Source: Epiperipatus broadwayi (taxonomy: Eukaryota; Onychophora; Udeonychophora; Euonychophora; Peripatidae). From it: DNA of 64,000 nt. Position 1 is the first letter of the stretch. Every line of letters begins with the position of its first letter. The position numbers and the translations under genes are program-made. A model generated the notes under the pieces. The model did not search any database. It was not told the origin of the DNA and saw only the letters and a list, made by a program, of their open reading frames with translations. Shown here piece by piece: positions 34,120 to 46,689 of this stretch. The stretch covers positions 4,182,023-4,246,022 of the forward strand of contig JAQFVV010000012.1 of NCBI GenBank assembly GCA_028023455.1, in the 5' to 3' direction.

Positions 34120-34775
34120 TTAGGACTCATATAACTGTAACAATAGGTAACTAAAATATTTTGTATCTACAGCATAAAACAATATTTTTTACAAGAAAAG
34201 ACCAGGCTATATTCTTTTGTTACCTTGTCTAAAATACATTAGAAAAAATGAATATTATACCAATCATACAATTTATTTTAATGATATATTAAATTGATTG
34301 ATATTCTTACTTGATATGTCTGAGAGCTTTTTTTCTTTAAACAAGGTCAACACTGATCAAAACAATGAAAATGTATCATTTAAGATGCTTCAGGTTTTAA
34401 TGTTTATGTAATACATTGAGATTAACCTCATACAACCATTATAATAAATGATTTAACACTCTCTAGTCACATCACACCCTCCTCTCTCATCGTCTGAAAC
34501 ATTTAGTCTAGTAAGAATGAGTATTAAATCAATCACATTGTCAGTGTTGATAATGATTAAATTGACAAAACTTTTAGATATATTAATTAATAATCTCAAT
34601 CAATTTAAAATATATTTAAAATAAAATGTGTGATTGATTTAATATTCATTTTTTTAACCTAGGTGCTTCAGACAAGATAACAAAAAAGAAAGTTCAGATT
34701 TTTCTTGTAAAAATTATTGACTTATGTTGTGGATAGAGAACATTTCAATTACCTATTGTAATAATTGCATGAATC
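34120..34775. repeat. Large imperfect palindrome (arms ~220 bases)
   Basis: The left arm (about 34,130-34,360) and the inverted right arm (about 34,555-34,775) share in order ACAATAGGTAACT / AGTTACC-type ends, TTTTTACAAGAAAA, TTTTGTTACCTTGTCT, AAAAAATGAATATTA, ATTAAATTGATTGA and CAACACTGA. The central 190 bases contain a further partial copy of the AATGAGTATTAAATCAATCA segment. No ORF, TIR motif or target duplication was identified. Confidence 0.6.
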
Positions 34776-35049
34776 TTAATCTTGATGCATTATATATATA
34801 ATAAGCACTAGAAACATAAAAAAATTATATATATATATATAATAATCAAAATAAACACTAAATAATATGAAACATTGAAACATCACTAAACAAAGTGTTA
34901 CGATAGTTTTAATGTTAATTTTGGTAAAGAACTGTCATTTAATGATCTATTAGTTTGAAAAATAAAATAAACATTAAATGTAAAACAAATCTTAATCTAA
35001 ATGGCTTTTTTAAGCAAGGAAAGAGTGCCTCTGATGGGTCTTTTTATTT

Positions 35050-35275
35050 AAAAAAATCTAAGGTATTGTTTTATAGTAGAGTTTCGAGTTATGAGCATTA
35101 TACATTCCTTTGACACTTCTTTCAGTCTCCAGAAGAAATGCATTTCCACTGAATTTTTTAGCTATTTTATATGGGCCGTCATACTAGAGAATTTTTTTTT
35201 TACTTATGTATTTTAAGCCAGCTGATAGGGCTCTCTCTTATGACCACAAGATTACTTTCCCTAAACTGACACAGT
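35050..35275 (-). pseudogene. Integrase C-terminal (GPY/F-like) remnant
   Basis: On the minus strand from 35,188 the frame reads DGPYKIAKKFSGNAFLLETE and continues SVKGMYNAHNSKL before a stop. This has the layout of the GPY/F module at the end of Ty3/mdg4-type and related integrases: DGPY.I....GNA..L......G..N.HNSKL. Just upstream, in another frame, SNLVVIRESPIS resembles the G.LV..R....S strand that precedes GPY. A stop codon lies immediately before the YDGPY segment, so the reading is broken. It follows the HHCC/core-like piece on the same strand, but the gap is too short for a whole catalytic core, so an internal deletion is likely. Confidence 0.5.
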
Positions 35276-35294
35276 GTATCATTAATTTCTCTTT

Positions 35295-35720
35295 TTAAAA
35301 AAACAAACAAACTACAATTAACAAGATAAATATTTCACAACAATTATATTTATTAACATCTTTACATTTCATTCTAAGTGGATATTTGAAAAATAAGTCT
35401 ATAGTGTTATATAAGTTGCACAAATTTTGATCAATAAAATCAATCCTTTTATTTCTGATAGACAAAACCATAATACAGTCATCATAAATTGGATATTTAC
35501 TATTATAACCATAATGGCTGATATATGTGGTTGTAGCCTTGCAATAAACTATATTTTCTCTATCACTAATCTCACAAATCCAACACACATTACTGACCTC
35601 ACATAGTAATTGAGACAAATTATATCTCAAGTCAAGGTACCTACATTCATGACAACACACTTTATGATAATAAAACCATTTAGATTTTAAGTTTTTTCTC
35701 CAATGACTTTAATCTTACAT
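35295..35720 (-). pseudogene. Integrase-like zinc-finger and core-start remnant
   Basis: The minus strand from ~35,690 reads WFYYHKVCCHECRYL, then SNVCWICEISDREN, giving H-x4-H ... C-x2-C as in the HHCC finger of retroelement integrases. Later in the same frame, TIDLFFKYPLRMKCKDVNKY resembles the start of the integrase core (VDLFSKYP....K). The open part is 35295-35660 (121 codons). The region WFYYH...ECR has a DNA-level match at 60,145-60,190 and the DLFxKYP motif recurs at about 60,785, so two loci share this layout. Alternative: the WxYYH..C segment could be a gag-type knuckle. No full DDE core is present. Confidence 0.45.
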
Positions 35721-36283
35721 CTATCACCATAATTTAAGCTTATGATGGAATTACTCTTTAAAGAAACCTAATCATTTACTTTGGATGGATCACATCCAAG
35801 CTAATATAATGCATATGGCATCATTCTATCTGAGCCTCTAGACTTTGGACCTCTTGCTCCAGTCTATTCTGTATCATCTCAATTTTTTATCATTAGTTTG
35901 CTGATACATATTTAACCTAGTTTTTAGGACTTTACTTTCATCCTGGCATTCCAATCTATACTTTCTGTTTTAGTTTCTATCTTTTGTGTATAATTTTTGT
36001 CCCTTTTCTACACTGTCTTCTAATTCATATTGACCCTCTTTCATCTTTATTACTAAGATTTCATGGCCTTACTTCATGACTAGTTTAAGTTCCTCTTAGT
36101 TTGGCTTCATTTCTTGTTTAAATAATTATTGACTTTTGCCATACTTTGCTTGATATTGCTCACTCTTTCGATTTCTATAACCTTATTTCATTTCTTGTAT
36201 AAGCTCTTTTCAGATTTGTTTTATTATTGCATAAGCTTTTTATGATTCTTGTCACATTTTTTGGGTTTTGTTTTATTGCTAGT
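35720..36283 (-). pseudogene. Charged coiled-coil-like remnant upstream of integrase-like pieces
   Basis: Minus-strand reading gives repeated EELK/VMK, KMKEGQYELEDSVEKGQKLY and YRLECQDESKVLKTRLNMY, with stops between. The last part parallels YRFEIIAYKEECKVFRQLM in the plus-strand ORF at 59675-60067. Both loci thus have the same order: Lys/Glu-rich coil, then the W.Y.H..C segment, then DLFxKYP. It ends at the TTAA-type element inserted at 36284. Its function is unknown; gag-like or accessory retroelement protein is a guess. Confidence 0.4.
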
Positions 36284-36287
36284 TTAA

Positions 36288-38147
36288 CCCTTTAACCGCT
36301 AATTATATTATTGGTTGTATGAGGTAAAAATCAAATCTTTTAATTGGCCAACTCACAAACTGAAGACAAAGCCTATTGTTAAAACATATTCGCCTATAAT
36401 ATTAAATTCAACTCAGATACGTTTATAAAAAGTATATTACTAATTTTTCAGGTTATGAAAGAGAATGAAAGTTCTTTCAAAAATAAATTGCTATTTATTT
36501 ATTATAAAATATATTCAATTTCGGCAAACTTAAAGCGAATGTCTAAACAAAAAAGTGCTGACGCAAACGCTTTTTTTCAATTTTACGTTATGGAAAAGTA
36601 AAGATTTCTTTTTGCTAAATCTTAAATATTTTTACTAAAATCTTCAATATTTTTCGAAAATAATTTTGTTTTTTTAGTATATTTTATTAAAAAACTATTT
36701 TAATTTCTCAAATTATATTTTTTAATACTTAAATTGCATTCGAAATGAAAATCTCAGCGTTTTTCTTTATTTTCTTTGATCAGGCGGTTTCTTTGTTCTT
36801 TCCAGCCAATCAGAATGTCTTTTTCAGCTGAGAGCCAGCTGACAGCCAATCACCGACAAACTTCTTTCTTTGTTTAGTTTTAAATGCGGTTTTTTTGATT
36901 TTTTACTTGTAAAATAATTCGGAAGAGGGCACCATCTTACAGAACTTTTAAAAACCTAATCAATAACTGTCAAACGAATATTCTAGCCTTAAAACTAGCA
37001 GAATTAGAGTGACATCAGATGTCGACAAGATGCCTCATAAGAGGCAGTTAAAGAATTAAGGGCTTCCTGGCCTTGTTTTATTTCTATCATTAAACTTTGC
37101 AACATTGCCATTATAGATTTATTATGATCAATTTTTGTTGTGGTGGACGTTTTAATATCTTTCGTCCCTGTCCTAACATATTTAACTCTTTTTCATTTAC
37201 CATAATTTATATCAGATTTATATTTGTGACTTTATTTTAGGAAAGAAAGAAAACAACTTCCCTCTTCTTTAATTCAATATCTCAACAAAATAAAATGAAC
37301 AACTTGTTTTCTTTACTATGATTTATATGCTGAACCCTACAAATCAATTAAATCCTTATTCACACATATTTCAACTCATGTAATATATCTTTTAACTCTT
37401 TGCATGCCTGATTCATTTAAAAATGAAGTGGCTTGACATCACTCTAAATTGATCACTTTTCGTAGTATGATTACGATTTTGCGCTCTTTTTAAAGATTTA
37501 AAAAAGTTCTGTAAGATGCTGCCCTCTCTTGAATTATTTTACAAGTAAAAAATCAATAAAAATGGCCTTATATGTCTAACAAAAAAAAATAATGCCCCTT
37601 TTTAGATCTGATTGGATGTTAAATTTTGACAACAAAGAAAATGGCTGACAAAAACTAAAGAGTTACGATTTTTTTTTGTTTCATTTCAAAAATGATAAAC
37701 GAATGTTTTAGACCATTTTAACAGTATTTTTTGACAAATTATAAATTATTTTGATAAAATATGCTAAAAATAAAATTATTTTAAAAAAATAGTTAAGTCT
37801 TTAGCAAAAATTATTTATTTATCGCAACGTACTTATCACAATATAAAAGTGGGAAAAAATCATGATGTCAGCAAATCTTTTTGGTTGGCGAGTGACGTTC
37901 CTTTTAATTTCTGCTGCTATTGAATATTTTTCTAATTATAAATCAAAATTTATTTTTGAAAAAACTTTTGTTCACTTTCATAATCTGACAAATTATTAAT
38001 ATACTTTTTACAAACAAAACTAAAGTGAATATAATATTAAAAAGATGAATATATTTTGACCATTTGATCATTAAGTTTGTAAATTGACCAATTAAAAATT
38101 TAGACTTTTACCTCATTCAGCCAATAAAAAAATCAGCCGTTAAAAGG
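36288..38147. mobile_element. piggyBac-like non-autonomous element with ~760-base inverted repeats and TTAA flanks
   Basis: TTAA stands at 36284-36287 and 38148-38151. The ends are CCCTTTAACCGCTAATT (left) and, inverted, CCTTTTAACGGCTGATT (right). Pairing continues inward: ATTGGTTGTATGAGGTAAAA against the inverse of TTTTACCTCATTCAGCCAAT, TTATGAAAGAGAATGAAAG near 36,455, and ACTTGTAAAATAATTCGGAA with AGAGGGC near 36,905 against its inverse near 37,530. The arms run to about 37,050 and from about 37,390. TTAA duplication with CCYTTT ends is the mark of piggyBac-type elements. No transposase ORF remains. It lies next to the coiled-coil/integrase remnant and may interrupt it. Confidence 0.8.
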
Positions 38148-38151
38148 TTAA

Positions 38152-40002
38152 TATAAAATACTGCAATAACATCACCTTTCAATAGTGATTGATTTACTAT
38201 CCACAACATTATTATCCCAAACTAAGGTGTATAATTTTTTTTTAAAAAAAATCAACTTGTATTGTGTATAATATAGTATAAATTTTATGACTATCCTCAA
38301 AAGACTTTGCATTATGTAGTTGCCAATAAATCTGAATAATAAGCACCAAGATTTTTATCTACTTTTCAAAATACTTAAGGTGCCATACCTTCAATAAAAT
38401 AAGCTGGCTTCAAATATTTTTCATTATTTATTTTACAGTTGTTTCATGAGAAAAACTTAATAATATTTATTAGTAATGAGACCATATTTCTTTAGCATTT
38501 CACTAACTTATAGCACACAAGTAGTGTTTTGAAGTCACAAACATTAAATCTTATTTTCTATTATTATATGACAAGTTTGGGCATTATCATCTGTTACTTT
38601 GTCTTCACATGTCTTTTTTGCCATATTTATAAAACATTTTATTTATAAAGCATTTTACAACTTTGCTATTTTTCACCTCAGGTATTCTTCACCTCTATTT
38701 TTCAGCCAAGTCAATAGTCCACTCTAAATTCAAACCATAACAAATTAAAAATTAATATCTATTCAGTCATTCTAGTATATACAAAAATAGCAGATATTGA
38801 TTGTGATCATTAATCAAATATTTTAATTCTATCTTTCTATCATTATACAACTTTAAATCTCCCATGAGTCATGGATAAATATTCAGGCCCAAATATGAAG
38901 GAAATTATTAATAAAAAATGTTAATGAATGTTTATTGTTAAAATTATCATTATGCTTTTTTAACCATTTGTTTTTATGAAACTTATCTGACAATGTTACT
39001 TTAAAAGGAGGTTTTTATTAGCATCTGTTACCACAGTTTATGACTCCAGCTAATACTCCATTATTTAATGATGTTTTCTTTGGTATTCTTTTTGTTAGCA
39101 AAAACACAAACAGTTATCCATAAGCAAATTTAATCATTAGATGATTTCCAATTATTATTCCTTTTGATTTTATCTTATCTCTATGGCAGTCAGCATAGAA
39201 TTTGTGATATCCATTTCATTTTAATCACCAAGATACCAAATGAAGGGGAAGTTTATGCCTCCTCTCTCTGCATTGTCATACCCACAATGCATATTTCTTT
39301 GCTATATGTCCCAAATATATTTATAAAAGTAAGGTAAAATAAACAGATTTTTAAGCAAAAAAGGCTGTTATGTTCTTGCTAAAATCATTTCTGTTGTCAT
39401 GGCAACACAAAACACAGTCCTTTCCCTTTCTAAACACTGACTTGTGATCAAGTGATTCTTTTTTTCTAATTGTAATAAGGCATTGTTATTATTCAATAAT
39501 AATTTAAACAAAATATTTCATTCTTCTTAAATTTAATAAATAAATAATTCACTTATTCCAGATTTACTCAAAGCAATAATTATATTTTTTATTAAATGGA
39601 TAACTTTAATTGTTTTTTTTATTTAGCTATTTGCACACTACAGTGAAACTACAGATGGCAACATGTGTACATCATAATATATGTATATAAATTTAAATGA
39701 AAATAACCACAATCCATAAGCCATTAATAAATAGTATTTATACATCTGTAACTATTAATAAAGAAAAGGGAGTCACCTGATGTATTTAAATTAACATTTA
39801 TTGATGATATTGAAAATTGATTGTGATATTTATATATTAGCCAGATTTTAAACATGACTCAAATCATTTTGAAAGTATATATATATTACAAGACAAAGAA
39901 TGTATCTTATTTTTAAAGATTTGTGATATTAAGATTAAATTAATTGTATATATGCAAATAATAAATATATTATAGATGACCACTTATTTTTTATTAATAT
40001 TT
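38152..40002. other. A+T-rich non-coding DNA, nothing recognised
   Basis: Could contain the upstream part of the integrase-like element split off by the TTAA-type insertion, but I could not recognise it. No other signal. Confidence 0.45.
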
Positions 40003-41245
40003 ACTTTCAAAAGGACTTTATTAACTGAAAGGTTACATTTGTTTACAGTTTTACATTGGGAATACATAGTTTCATATTCACATTATAAAAGATGTACAGT
40101 TTATTCAATTAAAAGTCATGCATTACAAACATTTAGATTACAGATTTAGATATTAAGAGTTCATGATAACCATCTAGTTCAAAAACAAAAGATCTTTATC
40201 AATGTTCTGTGGTGACAATGGGAAAAACAGTGTTTAAATATTCCATTGAGATCCGATCACAGTCTGCATGTAGTTCATTGAAGATTTAATAGGTTCCATG
40301 TTGTATAATATATAGAGTCAGAGACAAGTCTCTTGACTCTTTCTTTAATGCTTTCAAGTTTATTCCAAAAGGTATTTGGATGCCTTCATGGGTTGTTGTA
40401 TAAAAAAGTGCATCTAGTACACCATAATGCAAATAGGACAAATGTTCTGGCACGAATATTAGCGTATATACCTTGTTTGAAACTTTCCAAAAGTGTGTTA
40501 ATTTTAACTTTTGAATTTTTAAATAATAGAGGAATTGCTCTCCGAATATTATCAAAGCAGGTGCATTCAAAGAATATATGATGCTGGGTTTCTGTGTCTT
40601 TATGGCAAAGATTATATTCATCCATACCTTTGCAATTTCTTTTATATCTGTAGAAATATGAAGTGGGTAATGTTTCAAGGTTAGTTTTAACAAGGAAATC
40701 AAAATATTTAGGTTCAAAGGAAATTTATTAATGAGTTGTTTGTTGTTTAAGCCTAAAATTGGAGTATTAATGGAGTCATAATGATCACCATGAAACCATT
40801 TATAGACTTCCCAATATTTTATTTTTTTAGATGTAGACTTCAGTTCATGTTTTGGGATAAACTGAAGGGGTCTATCTGTAGGGGTAATTTTCTGCAGTAT
40901 CTCTAACTGAGGGTATATGTTATTAAATGAAATAATAAGGTTGATAGTCTTTTGAATCCTAAAGATGTTTATGCAATGAAGACCTAATCCATTTAAGATA
41001 GGGGGTTTTTGAAGTTGCTTAAGTGAAATGCCACCAATCCAAAGATTTCTAAGAAGAAAGTAGATAGTACGATTAAATTTTTTAGTAAAAATAACAATGG
41101 GAGAGAAATATGTGATTCTGGTCATGATCAGTAAATTAAAGAGTGATGTTTTCGAGTAAAGAGAGAGGTAAGATTTAGAGAGTGATTTAATCAGCTTCTC
41201 AGTTTTGTGAATAAGTACATTCTGTATTTTGCTTCTCATCGATAT
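40003..41245 (-). mobile_element. LINE 3' half with RVT C-terminal region, zinc finger and polyadenylation signal
   Basis: A 317-codon frame on minus (40286-41239) contains LLRNLWIGGISLKQLQKPPI followed by LNGLGLHCINIF, the W-GG--L--L---P---GGLGL block found after the reverse transcriptase in L1/Tx1-like and related LINEs. In another frame, 40386-40625, is NLCHKDTETQHHIFFECTCF, the RVT-associated zinc finger, then FALWCTRCTFLYN and, after one stop, HPNTFWNKLESIKERVK. A frameshift between about 40,700 and 40,630 and one stop break the ORF, but it is otherwise well preserved, suggesting a fairly recent insertion. The first Cys of the finger is missing. The 3' end has AATAAA (complement of TTTATT at about 40,017) shortly before the end near 40,003. 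It is 5'-truncated and abuts a repeat A copy. Clade uncertain. Confidence 0.75.
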
Positions 41246-41261
41246 TTATTGACATGAATAT

Positions 41262-41370
41262 TGTTTATTAATGGCTCATGGAAAGTAGTTATTGAGATAG
41301 AGTGGAGAATGAATAGGTTAGAAAATCCTGAGTTCAAATCTTTCTATTTACATATATAAGAACATTCAGT
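41262..41370 (+). repeat. Interspersed repeat A, 3' fragment
   Basis: TTATTGAGATAGAGTGGAGA, then CCTGAGTTCAAATCTTTCTA and TTTACAT correspond to the 3' part of repeat A at 49815-49880. It lies immediately upstream of the LINE 5' truncation point. Confidence 0.7.
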
Positions 41371-44300
41371 ACAAACAAATTATATATAGCCTTAGAATTA
41401 CGTATTGTTTTTTTAAATAAAATGTTTTTGAAATAAGTCTCAGGAGAAGTAGATAAATGGTTAATCAAGTTCTGGTTGGTGAAGATTTACACTGCTTTCC
41501 TTTGTTTTATTTTCTAAATATTAAAAAAAAATCAAATTTTATTTATGTAAAAATATTTCATATGTCTTGAGCACACCAGATAGATGCATATTTATATGTG
41601 AGTATGAAGTATCACTTAGCTTTTTGCTCTAGCCTACTGTTCTTCTTTATGTATTACATTTTCTTTAATTAGATACATACAGATGTAAAAACACAGACTC
41701 AATTGTATCCATCCGCTGGAATTGACTTCAAAAATGTGTTTTTGATTTTATAAATATATATATATTTGCACCAAGAAAATATTGCTTTTTTTTAATATCT
41801 CATAAGATTCTATTCGTATTTTTCCACAAACTCTTATTATTTTCTTTCTGCTATTTTCACTATTTTTTTTTAATTACAGTAAAGTAATTATCAGAGACAT
41901 TACTACTAATGTGCTTATTATTTTCATAATACTGAGTTAAGCCACTGTTATCACACCCTTCAACTTATTAATATAATTATTGATTGGTGCAAAAAATGCA
42001 CCAATGTTAATAGTATTTAAAATTAAAGAGAAAGTAGGAAAGGATTGGATTAAAAAATAAATAATAAAGGTTTACAATCATGATTACAGTAATAAAAAGA
42101 TTATCTAGGTGATTGGGGTTTTTTTTACTTGATAAATGTATTTTCATCTTGACCAAACAAAGACCAGATCAAAATGTCTGAAGCTTTATTTAATAAAAAA
42201 AAACTTTTATTATAAAATGAAATGCTGATAAGTTAACATAAGTTTCAAGAAAATGCAATCTAATAATCTCGCTTTTCCTCAATTATCTTTGAAAAATATT
42301 GAAAGGTGATCCCAAACTTTGTTATCTAAAAATGTAAAGAATCTCAGAAAATGGAAATGAAAAAATAAATCCTAACTTTATTAATGTCATAAACTTGGCA
42401 GTTTTGAAAACAGAGCATCGACATCGACTTGATCATTTTAAACTTATAATAAATTGTTCTAGATAATAATATTAATTTGTGTTGAAATTAAGAAATATTT
42501 GAATGAATAAATAAAAGCCAGCTTTACAACGTATTTAATACAACTAATGTTCATGTGCGTGTGGGTTTTTAAAAGAATTAAATAAAGATTGAAATTAAAA
42601 TTAGAAATTATTAATCATAAATATTTTAATTAAATTATTGATATCGTTGTAAGATAAATTAATGAAATTGATTAAGTTGGTCCGAGTGTTTTAGATAGAA
42701 CAACAATATTAAAATAGTGTGTGTGCACCCATTGCTGAAAGAAAAATTCTTAAAAAATATATGAGTCTACGATTTGAATATATAATAAAATAACAACACA
42801 AAAACTGCTGACTATACTACAAGTTTGTAGGGAATTATTAATATACAATTAATAAAGAAATAATCGAATGGTTGACTGTTTCGGTATTTATAAAAAGTTG
42901 GAGTAGCGAAAGTTCTGGAGACGTAATTTATTTTTTTTATTTTTTTTTAGTCCACTATCTTACTAGTGTACTAAATCATGCTGAAGAAATGTATTAAAGA
43001 TGTTATTAAAACAATGAGACTGATAAGAAGGTGACAAAAACAACTGAAGATTCTAAGTTAATCATAAAAATTTTGGAAAAACCTAGAAAAAGTTCATATA
43101 GAAGTTGCATGTATTAGATAAAGTTTTCTGAAAAAGCTGTAGAATAAATTAGAAACACTAAGATGTATTAATAATGATTAAAAATGATAGCATATATATA
43201 TATATGTGTGTGTGTGTTTTCCAAATGACAATTTATTAATATGTATGATGCTTTTGTGCATTGTTGAAGTCTTTTTCAGAATATATCATTGATATACTGT
43301 GATTTCTAATACAATGAATGCTTGTAAAGTTTATTATTAACATAACTAATCCTTTTTTTGACTAAATTAATATTTACACTATAAATTCAAAGAATAAAAT
43401 TAATATTTTTTTCATATAAAAATTAATTGTTATCAATTTTTTATCTTTTTCTATCGCTAATGATAAAAATGTTGGATGTATTTTTATTTCAAAGTATTCT
43501 CCTAGATGTGTCTACTGCTGCAAATTTTTGCCATGAATTATAAAAACAGAATTGGAAAATTTTAATAGTGTTGTGTCAAAAAATTTCAAAGTAAAAATGA
43601 AGAGAAATGCAGAGATCTAAGTGGTAAAACGTAGTTATTGGTTTACTTAGCTCAATTACTTCTTTTCACCTTTAGCAATAAAAATGTTCTCCTAGAAATA
43701 TAATATTATAATGTTAGTTATGAATGACAAATGCAGAATTTAAAAACAGGTTAATATTAATAACAGAAATAATTCAAAATGAAAGTAATGTATGGAGCAA
43801 ATGTTAAACATAGTATTATTAAAATACATTTGGCTGAAATAGACCCTGTTATAACAACCACTATTAACTAATAAAAAAAGCCATGTGTATAAAACTTGTC
43901 AGGTAGTATCAACTTTGAATAACACATCAAATATATTTATTTTATTTTCTCTATTTTCTTGTATTTAATAATCTTTTTTCTATAGTTTGTTCAATGTTAT
44001 TAGTTTTTTTTAATTCTCTTTCTATGTCTACAAATATTATTTTTAATTATGAGTCAGAAAAATAGTATTAAAAATTGATCAGTATTCAAGTATAAAATAA
44101 TTATTTTTAAAAGAGAAAACTATTAAATGGTTGGCAATTTAAGTTCTGAATACAATATGATTAAATTAATGATTTTACAACATTTACAAAAATAATTCAT
44201 CAAAAAGTGTACAGACAATGATAAAAATTCATAGTTTAGGAAGTTTATATTGTAACAATATGAAATTAATGCAAATCCTTTTACTAATTTAGAGTAATGA

Positions 44301-45005
44301 AAAATAATTTAAAAAAACAAGTGATAGTAATAATGAGAAAATCATTTGTGAAAAGATCAAGGAATAGTTTGAAGAATTTTTTGCTAAGTCTCTTACTTAA
44401 ATACTGATCCAATCAAGTATTTAGTAAAAGATCTACATCGCATAATGAAGCTTCTAAATATAGTAGAACAGTTACAAAATGGTATTTCACAAGAAAGCAG
44501 AAGTTATGAAAACAATGATCAGTAATTTTTTAATAGAATATGTAAGTTTAATTACATTTTAATTTTTTTGCTTTTAACGATTAATTTTAGTTTTCATTAA
44601 AATATAATTCTAAAATATGCTTAAATATTTTTGGATGGTAGCTGTGAACTAAAATGTTCTGTCCTGAAACAGATTATCTTTAAATATATATATTTCAATG
44701 TAACCTATGATGAATAATTGATATAATGAATGGCAATCCAGAACAAATAACTTTATTATAGCAGATTCAATTCTAAGTATACTAATAAAATTTATATTAC
44801 ATAATATATTGAACCGGGTGGGGAATGATTGAATAAAAAATATATATATATAGAATAACATTTTTACTCTTTAATAGAAAAACCAAAATAAAATTTACTC
44901 TTTAATAAAAAACAAAATTGTGAAAACATTATAAAAAAATTGTTAAAAACCTTGTTGACTTCTTTTTATAGAAAAATTAAAATATTATAAAATTATTTAT
45001 TATAA
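41371..45005. other. A+T-rich non-coding DNA, nothing recognised
   Basis: Simple A+T-rich sequence with TA and TG runs (43,190-43,218). One chance open frame (44649-44861, minus). No motif was seen. Confidence 0.5.
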
Positions 45006-45310
45006 ATTTGATCTACTCCAGCTGCAATTTAAATATTATATCACCCGATCCCTCAGGCAGAGAAGCACAATACCAGAGGTACCTGTAGCCAGACTGAAAT
45101 TACACAAGGTGTAACCTACAGCCATATTTCTGGGTTACAGAACTTCTCAACTGCTGAATTCAAACCCTGTCATTCAAAGTACTTTATTTGTTTTGAAGTT
45201 AACTTCAGGTACCAGTTAATTACAAGAAGTAACTAACATACCCTGGATGACAGCTACTAATTCAGTGCCTGAATATCCCAACTAGCTCAACAGAAAAAGT
45301 AATATAATAA
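45006..45310 (-). repeat. Compositionally distinct block, possibly SINE-like
   Basis: This block is visibly richer in G+C than its surroundings. On the minus strand TTGAGCTAGTTGGGATATTC resembles an A box and GGGTTTGAATTC a B box, but they are about 130 bases apart, which is too far unless something has been inserted. No second copy was seen in the window. Confidence 0.25.
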
Positions 45311-46689
45311 ACTGCTTTAATTAGTGGTATGAGTAAAAGAATTGACCAACAGTAATTGATAAACAAATACTTTATTTAAACTAAAATATTTACTGTAATT
45401 TGTAAACTAATTATAAAATTTTAATTAAATAGACAATGATTTTATATATGATAACTACATACATTCATAATAAAATATACAATAACAATGTAATATGACA
45501 AACTTGCAAGTATAACTAATTATTTCATTATTTGAAGCTCTGTAACTATTTATTTGTTACATTAGGAAATATATGAACCCGCACATATTATAGTTCATTA
45601 TGATGGCTATAGAGTTCATTTTAGTTGACTCTGGAAATACTCAAAGATTGTAATGGCTACTTATAGATTAATATAAAACATTAGGAATGGGCATAAGAAA
45701 ATGTTATTACCTGTAGGATTTGAAATGTTGTGGCTTCTTACTCTTTGTTGCTGCATGTGTGGTTTACCAACCAGTTGGATTTTAGGCATCTGATGTGGTC
45801 CTGATAATTGCAGTTCTGGGCTACTTCTATTTTAGGCAGTTAGACATTCTTGGCAGCTTCAAATTATTCAATGGGCATAGTTTTTATCAGGAAGATTGCT
45901 GATGTCCTTGCAGATGAAGGCTGGAGCTTAGTCTCATGTCCCAATTTCTGCTTAGCACAGCATTGTAAAAAATATGTCTAATAGGTGATTGAATCTAGAT
46001 ACATGAATGACTGAATGATGAAATTTTTGGCCCTATTTATGTGATGATTTTGTTATCTTTTATTTAATTTTTAAATCTGCTAGTTATTTTCATTGTTCAA
46101 AATCCATTCACTGCTTTTGTCGATCAAATTTTGGATAAGGTGCATGTTAATTAATCCTGTTGTTTATGGATTTTAATTAGTTAATTAGTAGCCATTGCTA
46201 ATCCCATTCCTATGCAGCTTATCAGTATATGCAATCTTTGAAGAATTTTTAAATTCAAATATGAGCTTTCCTTTATTTTAATATTTAACTTTCATATTTT
46301 ATTTTATTTTTAACACATACACATTTTATTATTTTCTTTATATTTAAAATCAACATTATTTACTCACACATATATTTATTTTATTTTAAATAAATGGAAA
46401 GAGAGATTTTTAGCTTTTAAGATTTTTTTTTTTTTTAATAGTTTAATTTACTGCATTTTCTTTTAATAAAACTAACTTTCTAAATACCACTTTCTTAATT
46501 TATTCTAAATTATATTTTCTTTTTTTCTTTTATTCAATCTTTATTTCCTTTGATGAAACTTATTTTGTCATTTACTAGTAACTAACTGATCCTGCAATGA
46601 TTTTATTTTTTAAAATTAATTTTAAAACGTATGTGTTATCTATGAAGATTTTTATTTTAATAATTTTAGATGAAATTATTTAGCACTTG
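45311..46689. other. A+T-rich non-coding DNA, nothing recognised
   Basis: The patch 45,695-45,960 has more balanced composition but gave no protein or repeat match. Confidence 0.45.

Noticed and set aside
43190-43218. TA/TG microsatellites here and throughout as regulatory elements
   Set aside because: Short simple runs of this kind occur all over the window and carry no specific signal.
43230-43300. Another hammerhead-like motif (TTGAAGTCTTTTTCAGAA)
   Set aside because: A short stem is possible, but there is no CUGANGA or GAAA core in the right positions.
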